A DNA stretch of 42,344 nucleotides from Aeolococcus sp035552595. Lineage in GTDB: Bacteria > Chloroflexota > Dormibacteria > Aeolococcales > Aeolococcaceae. The stretch's first letter is position 1. Each line of letters opens with the position of its first letter. Location: positions 1 to 42,344 of the forward strand of contig DASZKZ010000016.1 of the NCBI GenBank assembly GCA_035552595.1. The letters are read 5' to 3'. This document shows positions 6,847-14,642 of the stretch, one piece after another. Made by a program: the position numbers and the translations under genes. The notes below the pieces were generated by a model. That model saw nothing but the letters and a program-made list of their open reading frames with translations. It did not search any database and was not told where the DNA came from.

Positions 6847-8064
6847 TCACAGGAGGTCGAGCTCGAAGGCCCGGTGCAGCGCCCGCACCGCATCCTCGAC
6901 CCGGTCCCGGTCGATGATGCAGGTGACCCGGATCTCGCCCGTGCTGATCATGCGGATGTTGATCGACTCCCGGGCCAGGGTCTCGAAGATGCGCGCCACG
7001 ATGCCCGGGGTGCCGAGGATCCCCGACCCCACCACGGTCACCTTGGCGATGTCGCGGTCGGCGTCGTAGCCCTCGGCCCCGACACCGCCGACCACGCGCT
7101 CGAGGATGGGACGAGCCCGCACCAGGTCGGACTCGGCGAGCGTGAAGGAGAGGTCGGTGTGCCCGGAGTGGCTGACGTTCTGGACGATGATGTCGACGTT
7201 GATGTGCGACTCGCCGAGAGGTCCGAACACGCCCGCGGCGATCCCGGGGCGGTCGGGGACGCCGAGCAGGGTCACCTTGGCGACATCGGTCTCGTGGGCG
7301 ATGCCGCGCACCTTGGGACGATCTTCCATCTGCTGCTGCCTTCTGATCAGGGTGCCGGGTGAGTCGACGAATGCCGAGCGCACCCGGATCGGCATGGAGT
7401 ATGCCTCGCCGATCTCGACAGCCCGTGGGTGCATGACGGTGGCGCCGGCGGCGGCCAGCTCGAGCATCTCGTCATATCCGATCACCGCCACCGGACGAGC
7501 GTCCGCCACCATCCGTGGGTCGGCGCTGTGGATGCCCGCGACGTCGGTGTAGATCTCGCACTCGCGCGCGTGCAGGGCCACCGCCAGAGCCACGGCGGTG
7601 GTGTCGGAACCGCCCCGTCCCAGGGTGGTGACATCGAGCTGCTCGGACACCCCCTGAAAGCCGGCGACGATGACCACGCGTCCGGCGGCGAGCTGCTCCA
7701 CGACCCGCTCGGGGACGATGTCGACGATGCGGGCGCTGCGGTGGATCGCGCTGGTGCGGATGCCCGCCTGCATGCCGGTCAGCGACACCGCGGCGACACC
7801 GAGCGCGTTGAGCGCCATGGCCAGCAGTGGGGCGGTGACCGTCTCCCCGGTGCTGAGCAGCATGTCCATCTCGCGCGATGGAGGATCCGAGTCGAGCTGA
7901 TGGGCGAGCGCGGTGAGCTGGTCGGTGGTGTCGCCCATGGCGCTGACCACGACGACCACTCGGTCGTGGTCCCGCCGGGTCTGGGCGACCCGCTCGGCGA
8001 CGGCGCGGAGGCGGTCGATGCCGGCCAGGCTGCTGCCCCCGTACTTCTGCACCACCACGCTCAC
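6847..8064 (-). CDS. lysC: Aspartate kinase with two ACT domains
   Basis: A 405-residue aspartokinase, the first step of the Lys/Thr/Met pathway (aspartate + ATP to aspartyl phosphate). The N-terminal kinase domain starts VVVQKYGGSS (Lys7) and holds GRGGSDTTAVALA and the YTDVAGIHSADPRMV loop. Two C-terminal ACT domains follow (LLGVPDRPGIAAGVFGPLGE and VVGSGILGTPGIVARIFETL), the layout of enzymes feedback-inhibited by Lys, Thr or both. GTG at 8064 overlaps the thrB stop (GTGA). In related enzymes an internal start makes a separate regulatory beta subunit; I did not see a clear ribosome site for one. It is in one unit with hom, thrC and thrB, so expression is probably tied to threonine supply. 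Confidence 0.95.
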   Translation of the reverse strand: MSVVVQKYGGSSLAGIDRLRAVAERVAQTRRDHDRVVVVVSAMGDTTDQLTALAHQLDSDPPSREMDMLLSTGETVTAPLLAMALNALGVAAVSLTGMQAGIRTSAIHRSARIVDIVPERVVEQLAAGRVVIVAGFQGVSEQLDVTTLGRGGSDTTAVALAVALHARECEIYTDVAGIHSADPRMVADARPVAVIGYDEMLELAAAGATVMHPRAVEIGEAYSMPIRVRSAFVDSPGTLIRRQQQMEDRPKVRGIAHETDVAKVTLLGVPDRPGIAAGVFGPLGESHINVDIIVQNVSHSGHTDLSFTLAESDLVRARPILERVVGGVGAEGYDADRDIAKVTVVGSGILGTPGIVARIFETLARESINIRMISTGEIRVTCIIDRDRVEDAVRALHRAFELDLL

Positions 8065-8969
8065 ACGCCCACCTCCACCCGCGCCCCGAAGTTGCGCGGC
8101 CGCAGGCGCAGCACCGAGCCGGCCACGCCGAGTGAGTCGGCGGCCGCCTGCAGCGCGCCCACCACGGGTGCGGGATCGCGCGCGGTGAGCGCCAGCACCG
8201 AGGGACCGGCGCCGGCCAGGCAGGCCCCGTCGGCGCCTCCCCGGTAGGCCGCTTCGATGAGCGCGGTCATGGCGGGGAACAGGGCGGCGCGCTGGGCCTG
8301 GTGCCAGCGATCGTCCATGGCCTCGCGGAGCGCGCCGTAGTCGCGGAGCAGCAGGGCGCGAACGAGCAGCGCGCAGCGCGACGCGTTGAAGAGCGCGTCC
8401 TCCCGCGAGAAGCGCTGGGCGACGGCCTCGCGCGCCTGCCGGGTGGTCAGCCTCTGCTCGGGGGCGAACACGATGGCGTGGAGCTCGTCGGGGACGTCGA
8501 GGCGCCGCACCACCGCGCCCGGAGCGCAGATGGCCAGGCCGCCGAGCAGCGCGGCGGCGAGGTTGTCGGTGTGGCCCTCGAAGCCGGCGGCGCACTCCAG
8601 GATGAGCCGCTCGTCCCAGGGAGCGCGGTGCAGCGCCACCGCCACCAGGACTCCGCTCAGTGTCGCCGCCGCGCTCGAGCCCAGCCCCCGCGCCACCGGG
8701 ATGGCGTTGACGCAGCCCAGGCGCACGCCGCGGTCGTGCTCGGGGATGCCGAGGCGCGCGCAGCTCTCCAGGTAGGCACGGGCCACCAGGTTGTGGGCGG
8801 GGTCGCGGAGCTCATCGTCGGCGTCGCCGGCGCCGAGGTCGAGGGTGACGGCCCCGTCATCGCTGCTCTCGGCGATGACCTCGTTCTGCAGCTGCAGGGC
8901 GATGGCCAGCATGTCGAAGCCGGGCCCGAGGTTGGCCACGCTGGCCGGCACCCTGACGGTCGCCCTCAC
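8061..8969 (-). CDS. thrB: Homoserine kinase (GHMP family)
   Basis: A 302-residue cytoplasmic GHMP kinase that phosphorylates homoserine, giving the substrate of threonine synthase. The N-terminus VRVPASVANLGPGFDMLAIAL is the typical first strand and substrate region, and the phosphate-binding loop PVARGLGSSAA is at residues 91-101. Length equals that of known ThrB. The GTG start at 8969 overlaps the thrC stop (GTGA) and its stop overlaps the lysC start in the same way, so the three are translationally coupled. The order hom-thrC-thrB is that of many Actinobacteria; addition of lysC directly behind is less common. Confidence 0.96.
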   Translation of the reverse strand: MRATVRVPASVANLGPGFDMLAIALQLQNEVIAESSDDGAVTLDLGAGDADDELRDPAHNLVARAYLESCARLGIPEHDRGVRLGCVNAIPVARGLGSSAAATLSGVLVAVALHRAPWDERLILECAAGFEGHTDNLAAALLGGLAICAPGAVVRRLDVPDELHAIVFAPEQRLTTRQAREAVAQRFSREDALFNASRCALLVRALLLRDYGALREAMDDRWHQAQRAALFPAMTALIEAAYRGGADGACLAGAGPSVLALTARDPAPVVGALQAAADSLGVAGSVLRLRPRNFGARVEVGV

Positions 8970-10024
8970 CGCAGCCCCAGCGCGGCGGCCAGCGACGCGG
9001 CGTCCCCGTCGACCGCCGTGGGCGCCTGCAGTCCACGGGCGGCGGTGCCGGCGTCCTTGAGACCGTTGCCGGTGAGCACGCAGACCACCGTGGCGCCGGG
9101 CGCGACGGTGCCGTCCGCCACGGCGGCGCGGAGCACCGCCAGCGAGGCCGCCGAGGCCGGTTCGCAGAACACTCCCTCGAGGGTCGCCAGGTCGCGCTGG
9201 GCGGCGAGGATGTCGCCGTCCTCGACCGCGCGGATGGCGCCCTCCGACTGGTCGCGGGCGTCGATCGCGCCCTGCCACGACGCCGGGTTGCCGATGCGGA
9301 TGGCGGAGGCCACCGTCTCCGGTTCGGCCACCGGCCGCCCCAGCACCAGGGGCGCCGCGCCCGCCGCCTGGGCACCGAGCATGCGCGGCAGGCGGGTGCA
9401 GAGACGCTCCGCGAAGTACTCGCGAAAGCCGCGCCAGTAGGCGGTGATGTTGCCGGCGTTGCCCACCGGGATGGCGAGCACCTCGGGCGCGTCGCCGAGC
9501 TCGTCGATGATCTCGAAGGCCGCGGTCTTCTGGCCCTCGATGCGGTGCGGGTTGACCGAGTTGACCAGGGTCACCGGCCACTCCGCGGCGAGCTGGCGGA
9601 CCGCTGCCAGGGCCTGGTCGAAGTTGCCACTGATGGCCAGAACCTGGGCGCCGTGCACCTGGGCCTGCACCAGCTTGCCGGTGGCGATGCGCCCGCTGGG
9701 GATCACCACCACGGTGCGCAGGCCGAAGCGGGCGCCGTACGCGGCCGCGGAGGCGGAGGTGTTGCCGGTGCTGGCGCAGACCAGCGCCTGGCTCCCCGCC
9801 TCCAGCGCGCGCGCCACGGCCAGCACCATGCCCCGGTCCTTGAAGGAGCCGGTGGGATTGAGCCCCTCCACCTTGAGATGCAGCGACCCCAGGCCGAGCT
9901 GCTCGCACAGCCGCGGCGCCGGCACGCAGGGTGTCTCTCCCTCGAACAGGGTGATCCGCGGGGTCGTGACGGTGACCGGCAGGCGCTCGCCATAGCGGGC
10001 GATGACCCCCTCGCGGATGCTCAT
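8966..10024 (-). CDS. thrC: Threonine synthase (PLP-dependent)
   Basis: A 352-residue fold-type II PLP enzyme that converts O-phosphohomoserine to threonine. Lys62 in NPTGSFKDRGM is the Schiff-base lysine; STGNTSAS contacts the phosphate side, and GNAGNITAYWRGFREY is a conserved substrate loop. The phosphate-binding glycines of the cofactor (LVLG region and TGNGLKD near the C-terminus) are present. The short form without the long N-terminal domain matches the class found in Actinobacteria and Bacilli. ATG at 10024 shares one base with the hom stop (TGATG), and the stop overlaps thrB. Confidence 0.96.
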   Translation of the reverse strand: MSIREGVIARYGERLPVTVTTPRITLFEGETPCVPAPRLCEQLGLGSLHLKVEGLNPTGSFKDRGMVLAVARALEAGSQALVCASTGNTSASAAAYGARFGLRTVVVIPSGRIATGKLVQAQVHGAQVLAISGNFDQALAAVRQLAAEWPVTLVNSVNPHRIEGQKTAAFEIIDELGDAPEVLAIPVGNAGNITAYWRGFREYFAERLCTRLPRMLGAQAAGAAPLVLGRPVAEPETVASAIRIGNPASWQGAIDARDQSEGAIRAVEDGDILAAQRDLATLEGVFCEPASAASLAVLRAAVADGTVAPGATVVCVLTGNGLKDAGTAARGLQAPTAVDGDAASLAAALGLR

Positions 10025-11298
10025 CAGGGCGTCTCCGCCCAGTCGAGCACCGTGGCCACCTCGGCCACCACCGCCAGGGAGTCGAGGGTCTCGGTGGCGC
10101 GCTCGAGCATGGCGCGGGCCGCCGAGCCGGTGAGCAGCACCAGCTGCGCCTCCCCGTCCGGCGCGCTCACCACAGTGGAGTCCCGCACCGGCATGCCCCG
10201 GTCCTCGAGCGCCTGGAGGACCAGCTCGGCGGCCTCGGCGACGGGGCGGAGGCGGACCCGCAGGAAGCCCCCACGCTCGAGCTCGGCGTCATCCCACGGG
10301 GAGAGCGCGGCGCTGGGCAGCGGTGGTGGCTCCGCGGGGGCGCGCACCGTGGCGACGACGTCCGACACCACCGCGCTGGCGGTGCTGTCGCCTCCCGCGC
10401 CGAGCCCGCTGAGGCGGACGCGCCCAGCCAGGTCGGAGCCGATCAGCACCGCGTTGTCGGCGTCGTCGACGCCGTGCAGGGGGTGGCCGGCGCGGACCAC
10501 GGTGGGGCGCACCCAGAGCGCCACCGCCTCGCCGCTGCGCCGGGCGCCGGCCACCAGCTTGATGCTGCCCCCGAGAAGCGCCGCCGCGGCGATGTCCTCG
10601 GCGGCGACCCCGCGGATGCCCACCCGGCGCACGTCGTCGAGGGTCAGCGGGGCGTCGAATGCCAGCCGGCTCAGCAGGACCAGCTTGGCGGCGGCGTCGT
10701 GGCCGTCGATGTCGGCGGCGGCGTCGGCCTCCGCGAATCCCCGCTCCTGGGCCTCGCCCACCGCGGTCGCCAGCGTCACCCCACTCCTCTCCATGCCGGT
10801 GAGGATGACGTTGGTGGTGCCGTTGATGATCATCTCCAGCTCGCTGACGCGGTCGCCGCGCAGGCTGTCGCGGAGCAGCGCCACCACCGGCAGCCCGGCT
10901 CCGACCGCCGCCTCGTAGCGCAGGGAGACGCCCCGCTCCACGGCCAGCGCCGCCAGCTCCAGCCCGTGGGCCGCCAGCGCCGCCTTGTTGGCGGTGACCA
11001 CGGGCTTGCCCGCCCGCAGGGCGCGCTCCATCAGGGCGCTGGCGCGGTCGACGCCACCCATGACCTCGACCACCATGGCCACCGCCGGGTCGTCGACGAG
11101 CGCCTCGGCGTCGGCGCCGAGCCGCACCCCGGGGAGGGTGACCTGGCGGGGCCGGGAGGGGTCGCGGACGGCGACGTGGCGCAGCACCGGGGTGGCGCCG
11201 GCGCGGCGCGCCAGCAGGTCCCAGCCCTCGACCAGGCGCCGGGCCACCGCCGAGCCCACCGTGCCCAGCCCGATCAGACCGACACCCACCTCCGTCAT
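10024..11298 (-). CDS. hom: Homoserine dehydrogenase
   Basis: A 424-residue enzyme that reduces aspartate semialdehyde to homoserine. The N-terminal Rossmann motif is GLIGLGTVGSAV (residues 7-18), TANKAALA (Lys105) follows, and the family signature INGTTNVILTGM is in the catalytic domain with the downstream run of acidic residues and Lys (AEADAAADIDGHDAAAKL). The C-terminal 80 residues form an ACT domain, used for threonine feedback in this class. The protein heads the Thr unit. A -10-like TAGACT lies 9 nt before the ATG, so it may have its own leaderless transcript as well as read-through from the response regulator gene 22 bp upstream. Confidence 0.96.
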   Translation of the reverse strand: MTEVGVGLIGLGTVGSAVARRLVEGWDLLARRAGATPVLRHVAVRDPSRPRQVTLPGVRLGADAEALVDDPAVAMVVEVMGGVDRASALMERALRAGKPVVTANKAALAAHGLELAALAVERGVSLRYEAAVGAGLPVVALLRDSLRGDRVSELEMIINGTTNVILTGMERSGVTLATAVGEAQERGFAEADAAADIDGHDAAAKLVLLSRLAFDAPLTLDDVRRVGIRGVAAEDIAAAALLGGSIKLVAGARRSGEAVALWVRPTVVRAGHPLHGVDDADNAVLIGSDLAGRVRLSGLGAGGDSTASAVVSDVVATVRAPAEPPPLPSAALSPWDDAELERGGFLRVRLRPVAEAAELVLQALEDRGMPVRDSTVVSAPDGEAQLVLLTGSAARAMLERATETLDSLAVVAEVATVLDWAETP

Positions 11299-11307
11299 CG
11301 CCGCCCG

Positions 11308-11313
11308 AGTCTA
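11308..11313 (-). promoter_or_regulatory. -10-like box directly before hom
   Basis: Minus-strand TAGACT lies 9 nt upstream of the hom ATG inside the 22-bp gap behind the response regulator gene. This distance would put the transcript start at or within a base or two of the ATG, a leaderless arrangement. No clear -35 is visible. Similar spacing is seen before the kinase at 14481, the thiolase at 24873 and the dehydrogenase at 38355. Confidence 0.4.
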
Positions 11314-11320
11314 GGGGCGC

Positions 11321-11920
11321 TCAGATCAGGTGCCGCTTCCAGGCGTGGAGCACGGCGGCGGCGCGGTCCCGGCAGCCGAGCTTGTCGAAGATCCTGCTGG
11401 CGTGGGTCTTGACGGTGTTCTCGCTGACGAAGAGGGTGGCGGCGATCTGCGCGTTGTTGTGCCCGTCCGCCATCAGGGTGAGCACCTCGAGCTCCCGGGC
11501 GGTGAGCCCGCCGTCGTCACGGGCGGCGTCGACCATGTCGGGGTCGAGCAGCGACTCCCCCGCCGCCACCGCGCGGATGGCGCCGGCCAGCTCCTCGCGG
11601 GAGGCGTCCTTGAGCAGGTAGCCGCGGGCGCCGGCGCGCAGCGAGGGAAAGATGTAGTCCTCGTTGCGATAGGTGGTGAGCACGATGACCCGCGCCTCGG
11701 GATCATCGGCGCGGATCCGGCGCAGCGCCTCGATGCCGTCGAGCACGGGCATCTGCACGTCGAGCAGGGTGATGTCGGGACGCTCGCGGCGGGCCATCTG
11801 CACCGCCTCCTCACCGTCCGCCGCCCGGGCCACCACCACGATGTCGTCCTCGAGCTCGAGCATGGTGCAGAGGCCCTGGCGCACCACCGGGTGGTCGTCG
11901 GCGACGAGCACCCGGATCAC
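11321..11920 (-). CDS. NarL/LuxR-type response regulator
   Basis: A 199-residue two-domain regulator. The receiver has the acidic pair Asp8-Asp9, the phosphoacceptor Asp54 in TLLDVQMPVLDG, Thr in IVLTTY and Lys in LLKDA. The C-terminal LuxR-type helix-turn-helix reads GGLTARELEVLTLMADGHNN then ENTVKTHASRIFDKLGCRDR. It is the partner of the kinase at 11917-14481, whose stop it overlaps (GTGA, GTG start at 11920). DNA targets are unknown. hom starts 22 bp downstream, so read-through into the Thr genes is possible, but that does not by itself mean the pathway is the target. Confidence 0.95.
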   Translation of the reverse strand: MIRVLVADDHPVVRQGLCTMLELEDDIVVVARAADGEEAVQMARRERPDITLLDVQMPVLDGIEALRRIRADDPEARVIVLTTYRNEDYIFPSLRAGARGYLLKDASREELAGAIRAVAAGESLLDPDMVDAARDDGGLTARELEVLTLMADGHNNAQIAATLFVSENTVKTHASRIFDKLGCRDRAAAVLHAWKRHLI

Positions 11921-14481
11921 GCCGTCGCCGCCGCGTCCTGCTGCTCGAGCGGGACCCGCACCGAGATCCTCGTCCCCACGGTGCGCTCGCTGGTGACCTC
12001 GAGCTCGGCGCCGATGAGGCGGGCTCGCTCGCGCATCCCCACCAGCCCGAAGCTGCCCGGGCTGGTGGGGGCCAGCTCGTCCGGGGCGGCGTCGAAGCCG
12101 GAGCCGTCGTCGCTGACGATGAGCAGCAGCTCGCCGCCCACCACGCGGAGGTCCACCTCGACGCGCTGGGCGTGGCTGTGGTGGCCGACGTTGGTGAGCG
12201 CCTCCTGAAGGATGCGGAAGAGGGCCACCTCGGACTGCGGGCTGAGGGCGAGGTGGCGGGGGAGATGGTCGGTGCGAACCGTGACCGCGATCCCGCTGCG
12301 GGTCCCGAACCGCTCCGTCTCGAGCGCCACCGCGGCGGTCAGCCCGGCTGCCTCGAGGGGCATGGGCCGGAGGTTCCACACACTGCGGCGCGCCTCCTGG
12401 AGCGCCTGGCGAGCCTGCTCCCGGGCGGCCACGATGAGGTCGCGGGAGCGCTCGCTCCGGGCCCGGCTCTGCATCGCCTCGGCGGCCTCCAGCTGGAGGA
12501 CGATGGCGGTGAGCTGCTGGGCGAGCGTGTCGTGGATCTCCCGGGCCAGGCGGGTGCGCTCCTCGAGGACGGCGAGCTCCCGCCCCTCGGCGGCGAACTC
12601 CGCGGTGCGCAGGGCCAGACCGACCTGGTCGGCGACGGCGCCGAGCAGGATGCGGATCCGCTTGGGCAGCGGCACGGAGAGCGGCACCAGGGCGGCGATC
12701 GCCCCCAGCGGCGCCCCCCCGGCCGCCACCGGCAGGGCCACCACCCGCCCGGCGGCGGAGGATCGCAGCGAGAGGGCGCCGCTCTCCAGCGCCGCGGCCA
12801 CGCCCGCCCCCATCTGGGCGGCCGCACCGCCCAGCCGGCTGGGGTGGTGGGCGAGCAGCTCGGGGACGCCGTCGGCCACCGTGTAGCCGGCGGCGGCGGT
12901 CACCGGCACGATCACCCGCATCGCCTCGACGGCACCGCCGAGCAGCTCGCCGGGGTCGAGCGAGCGGGTCAGGGTGGCGGCCAGGGCGTTGAGCGCGACC
13001 AGCTCCTCGTTGCGGTCACGCAGCTCCTCGGTGCGCTCCGCGACCCGCCCCTCGAGCTCCTGGGCCGCCGAGATCAGGGCCTCCCGGGAGAGGTTGATCT
13101 CGCGGCGCATCCGCTCCAGCGCCTCGCTGAGCAGGCCCACCTCGTCCTCGCCCTGGTGCGGCACCGGCTCGTCGGTGTGCCCGCGGGCGAGCCGCTCCGC
13201 CGAGGCGGTGAGGGCGCGCACCGGCCCCACCAGGCGTCGCGAGAAGACGGCGGCGAGGAGCACCGCGATGACCCCGAGCACCACCGCCAGGGGGAGCACC
13301 TGGAGGAGGAGGATGCGGCGCACCCCGCTGCGGATGCCGTCGCCGAGGGAGGCGGACGCGGGCGCCAGCTCGCGGTCGGGGACGACGCTGGCCAGCGTCC
13401 AGTGGGGGCCGTCGATCGGCGCCGTGAAGAGGTCCTTCTGCACCCCGTGCAGGGACGCCTTGACCACCTGCGGCTGCTCGACCAGGAGGGATCGCGCGGA
13501 GATCCCGGGCACACGCGCCGGCGTCCCCTCGAACCCGTTGGGCAGGCTCAGGTCGCTGCTGGCGGTGACCCCCGCGCTCAGCCAACGCCCGCTGGGGCTG
13601 AGCAGCACCTGGTAGGAGTCGGGAAGGGTGGAGACGGGCTCCGTGAGCAGCCCGGCGATGGCGGTGCCGGGCAGCTCGGCGCCGATGAAGTAGTTGGAGG
13701 TGGCGAGCCCGGTCCAGACGGTGACCGAGGTGCCCGGGCCGAAGGCGGCGGTGTCGATGTCGCTCCAGACCGGCCCCGCCGGGGTGCGGGGATTCTGGAT
13801 GAGGCCCCCGGCCGAGCCCGTGGCTCCGCCCTGCTGGACCCCTCCCAGGGCGGCCTGGAGCTGGCGGTCGATGAGGCGGACGGGGTCGATGCGCTGGTTG
13901 GCCACCAGCCCGGCCAGCGTGGCCGGGTCGGTGACGGGCACCTCGGTGACCATGGAGTCGGCGCCGTTGTAGAGCCACACCGCGCTCAGCTCGGGGTGGC
14001 GCTTGAGCACTCCCGCGAGGGCCGCGGCGATCTGGCTTCGATTCTGGCCCAGCGAATCCATGACCTGGCCGCCGCCGGACAGCAGCCTGCTCTGCGCGCC
14101 GAACAGCGTCGCCGCGGGGGCGCCGCTGGTGAGCAGGCGGCTTCCCCCGGCCATGAGCTGGACCGGCTGGGGGATGGGGGCGGTGGTGCGCAGCAGCGAG
14201 TCGACCGTGCCGGCCAGCTGGGCGAGCTCACCTCCGAGGCCCTCGACGCGGGCCTCGATGGTGGTGGCGCCGGCTCTGGCGGCGCTGCTCTCCCGCTGGG
14301 CGGCGTCGGCGACGATGGTCTGGTGGGCGGCGTCGACCGTCGACTGGTTGACCGCCGAGAGGTCGGCGCCCACCAGCGCCGTCAGGGCAGCCAGGGGGAG
14401 GAGGGCCACCGCGAGCATGGCGACCAGGATCCGCCGGTTGAGACGGCGCGATGTCGACCTGCGCCTGGGAAAGCGGAACAT
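11917..14481 (-). CDS. Sensor histidine kinase (HisKA_3 type) with extracytoplasmic sensor, HAMP and GAF domains
   Basis: An 854-residue membrane sensor kinase. Order seen: basic N-terminus, TM1 at about 18-37, a large extracytoplasmic region of roughly 350 residues, TM2 at about 390-411, HAMP (RRLVGPVRALTASAERLARG and on), coiled coil, GAF-like domain (LNALAATLTRSLDPGELLGG onward), dimerisation/phosphoacceptor helix with His650 in EIHDTLAQQL, and HATPase_c with N-box ILQEALTNVGHHS and G-box DDGSGF then FGLVGMRERA. The signal is unknown; the sensor is of dCache-like size. ATG at 14481 is preferred over an in-frame start 51 bp upstream because a perfect TATACT box lies between them. Transcribed divergently from the peptide transporter operon. 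Confidence 0.93.
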   Translation of the reverse strand: MFRFPRRRSTSRRLNRRILVAMLAVALLPLAALTALVGADLSAVNQSTVDAAHQTIVADAAQRESSAARAGATTIEARVEGLGGELAQLAGTVDSLLRTTAPIPQPVQLMAGGSRLLTSGAPAATLFGAQSRLLSGGGQVMDSLGQNRSQIAAALAGVLKRHPELSAVWLYNGADSMVTEVPVTDPATLAGLVANQRIDPVRLIDRQLQAALGGVQQGGATGSAGGLIQNPRTPAGPVWSDIDTAAFGPGTSVTVWTGLATSNYFIGAELPGTAIAGLLTEPVSTLPDSYQVLLSPSGRWLSAGVTASSDLSLPNGFEGTPARVPGISARSLLVEQPQVVKASLHGVQKDLFTAPIDGPHWTLASVVPDRELAPASASLGDGIRSGVRRILLLQVLPLAVVLGVIAVLLAAVFSRRLVGPVRALTASAERLARGHTDEPVPHQGEDEVGLLSEALERMRREINLSREALISAAQELEGRVAERTEELRDRNEELVALNALAATLTRSLDPGELLGGAVEAMRVIVPVTAAAGYTVADGVPELLAHHPSRLGGAAAQMGAGVAAALESGALSLRSSAAGRVVALPVAAGGAPLGAIAALVPLSVPLPKRIRILLGAVADQVGLALRTAEFAAEGRELAVLEERTRLAREIHDTLAQQLTAIVLQLEAAEAMQSRARSERSRDLIVAAREQARQALQEARRSVWNLRPMPLEAAGLTAAVALETERFGTRSGIAVTVRTDHLPRHLALSPQSEVALFRILQEALTNVGHHSHAQRVEVDLRVVGGELLLIVSDDGSGFDAAPDELAPTSPGSFGLVGMRERARLIGAELEVTSERTVGTRISVRVPLEQQDAAATA

Positions 14482-14494
14482 GAGGCGAAGGCTG

Positions 14495-14500
14495 AGTATA
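14495..14500 (-). promoter_or_regulatory. -10 box (TATACT) of the kinase-regulator unit
   Basis: Minus-strand TATACT, a near-perfect sigma-70 -10, ends 13 nt before the chosen kinase ATG, giving a leader of only about 6 nt. No good -35 hexamer is found 16-18 bp upstream. It decides the start choice at 14481. Confidence 0.5.
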
Positions 14501-14564
14501 CGGGCGCTCTCCGCGCCGGCCTGAGAAATCATTCCAACGGGTGATGGCGGACGCCGCGGAGCGG

Positions 14565-14642
14565 TGCCACAATGCCGCCCCTAGCCGCCGCTTTGGGCGG
14601 CACGGATGTGGTGCGGGCAGAAGACCCGCCGGGGAGAGTTGG
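14565..14642 (+). promoter_or_regulatory. Promoter and leader of the peptide transporter operon
   Basis: An extended -10-like TGcCACAAT is at 14565-14573. The leader holds two small hairpins, GCCGCC/GGCGGC (14584-14589/14596-14601) and GCGGG/CCCGC (14613-14617/14625-14629), followed by a GGGGAGAG ribosome site before the ATG at 14643. Together with the TATACT on the other strand it fills the 161-bp divergent gap; nothing else is seen there. Confidence 0.35.

Noticed and set aside
12172..14544. Long open frame on the plus strand opposite the histidine kinase (790 codons)
   Set aside because: Typical GC-rich antisense shadow: Gly/Arg/His-rich, no domains, while the minus strand encodes a complete kinase.
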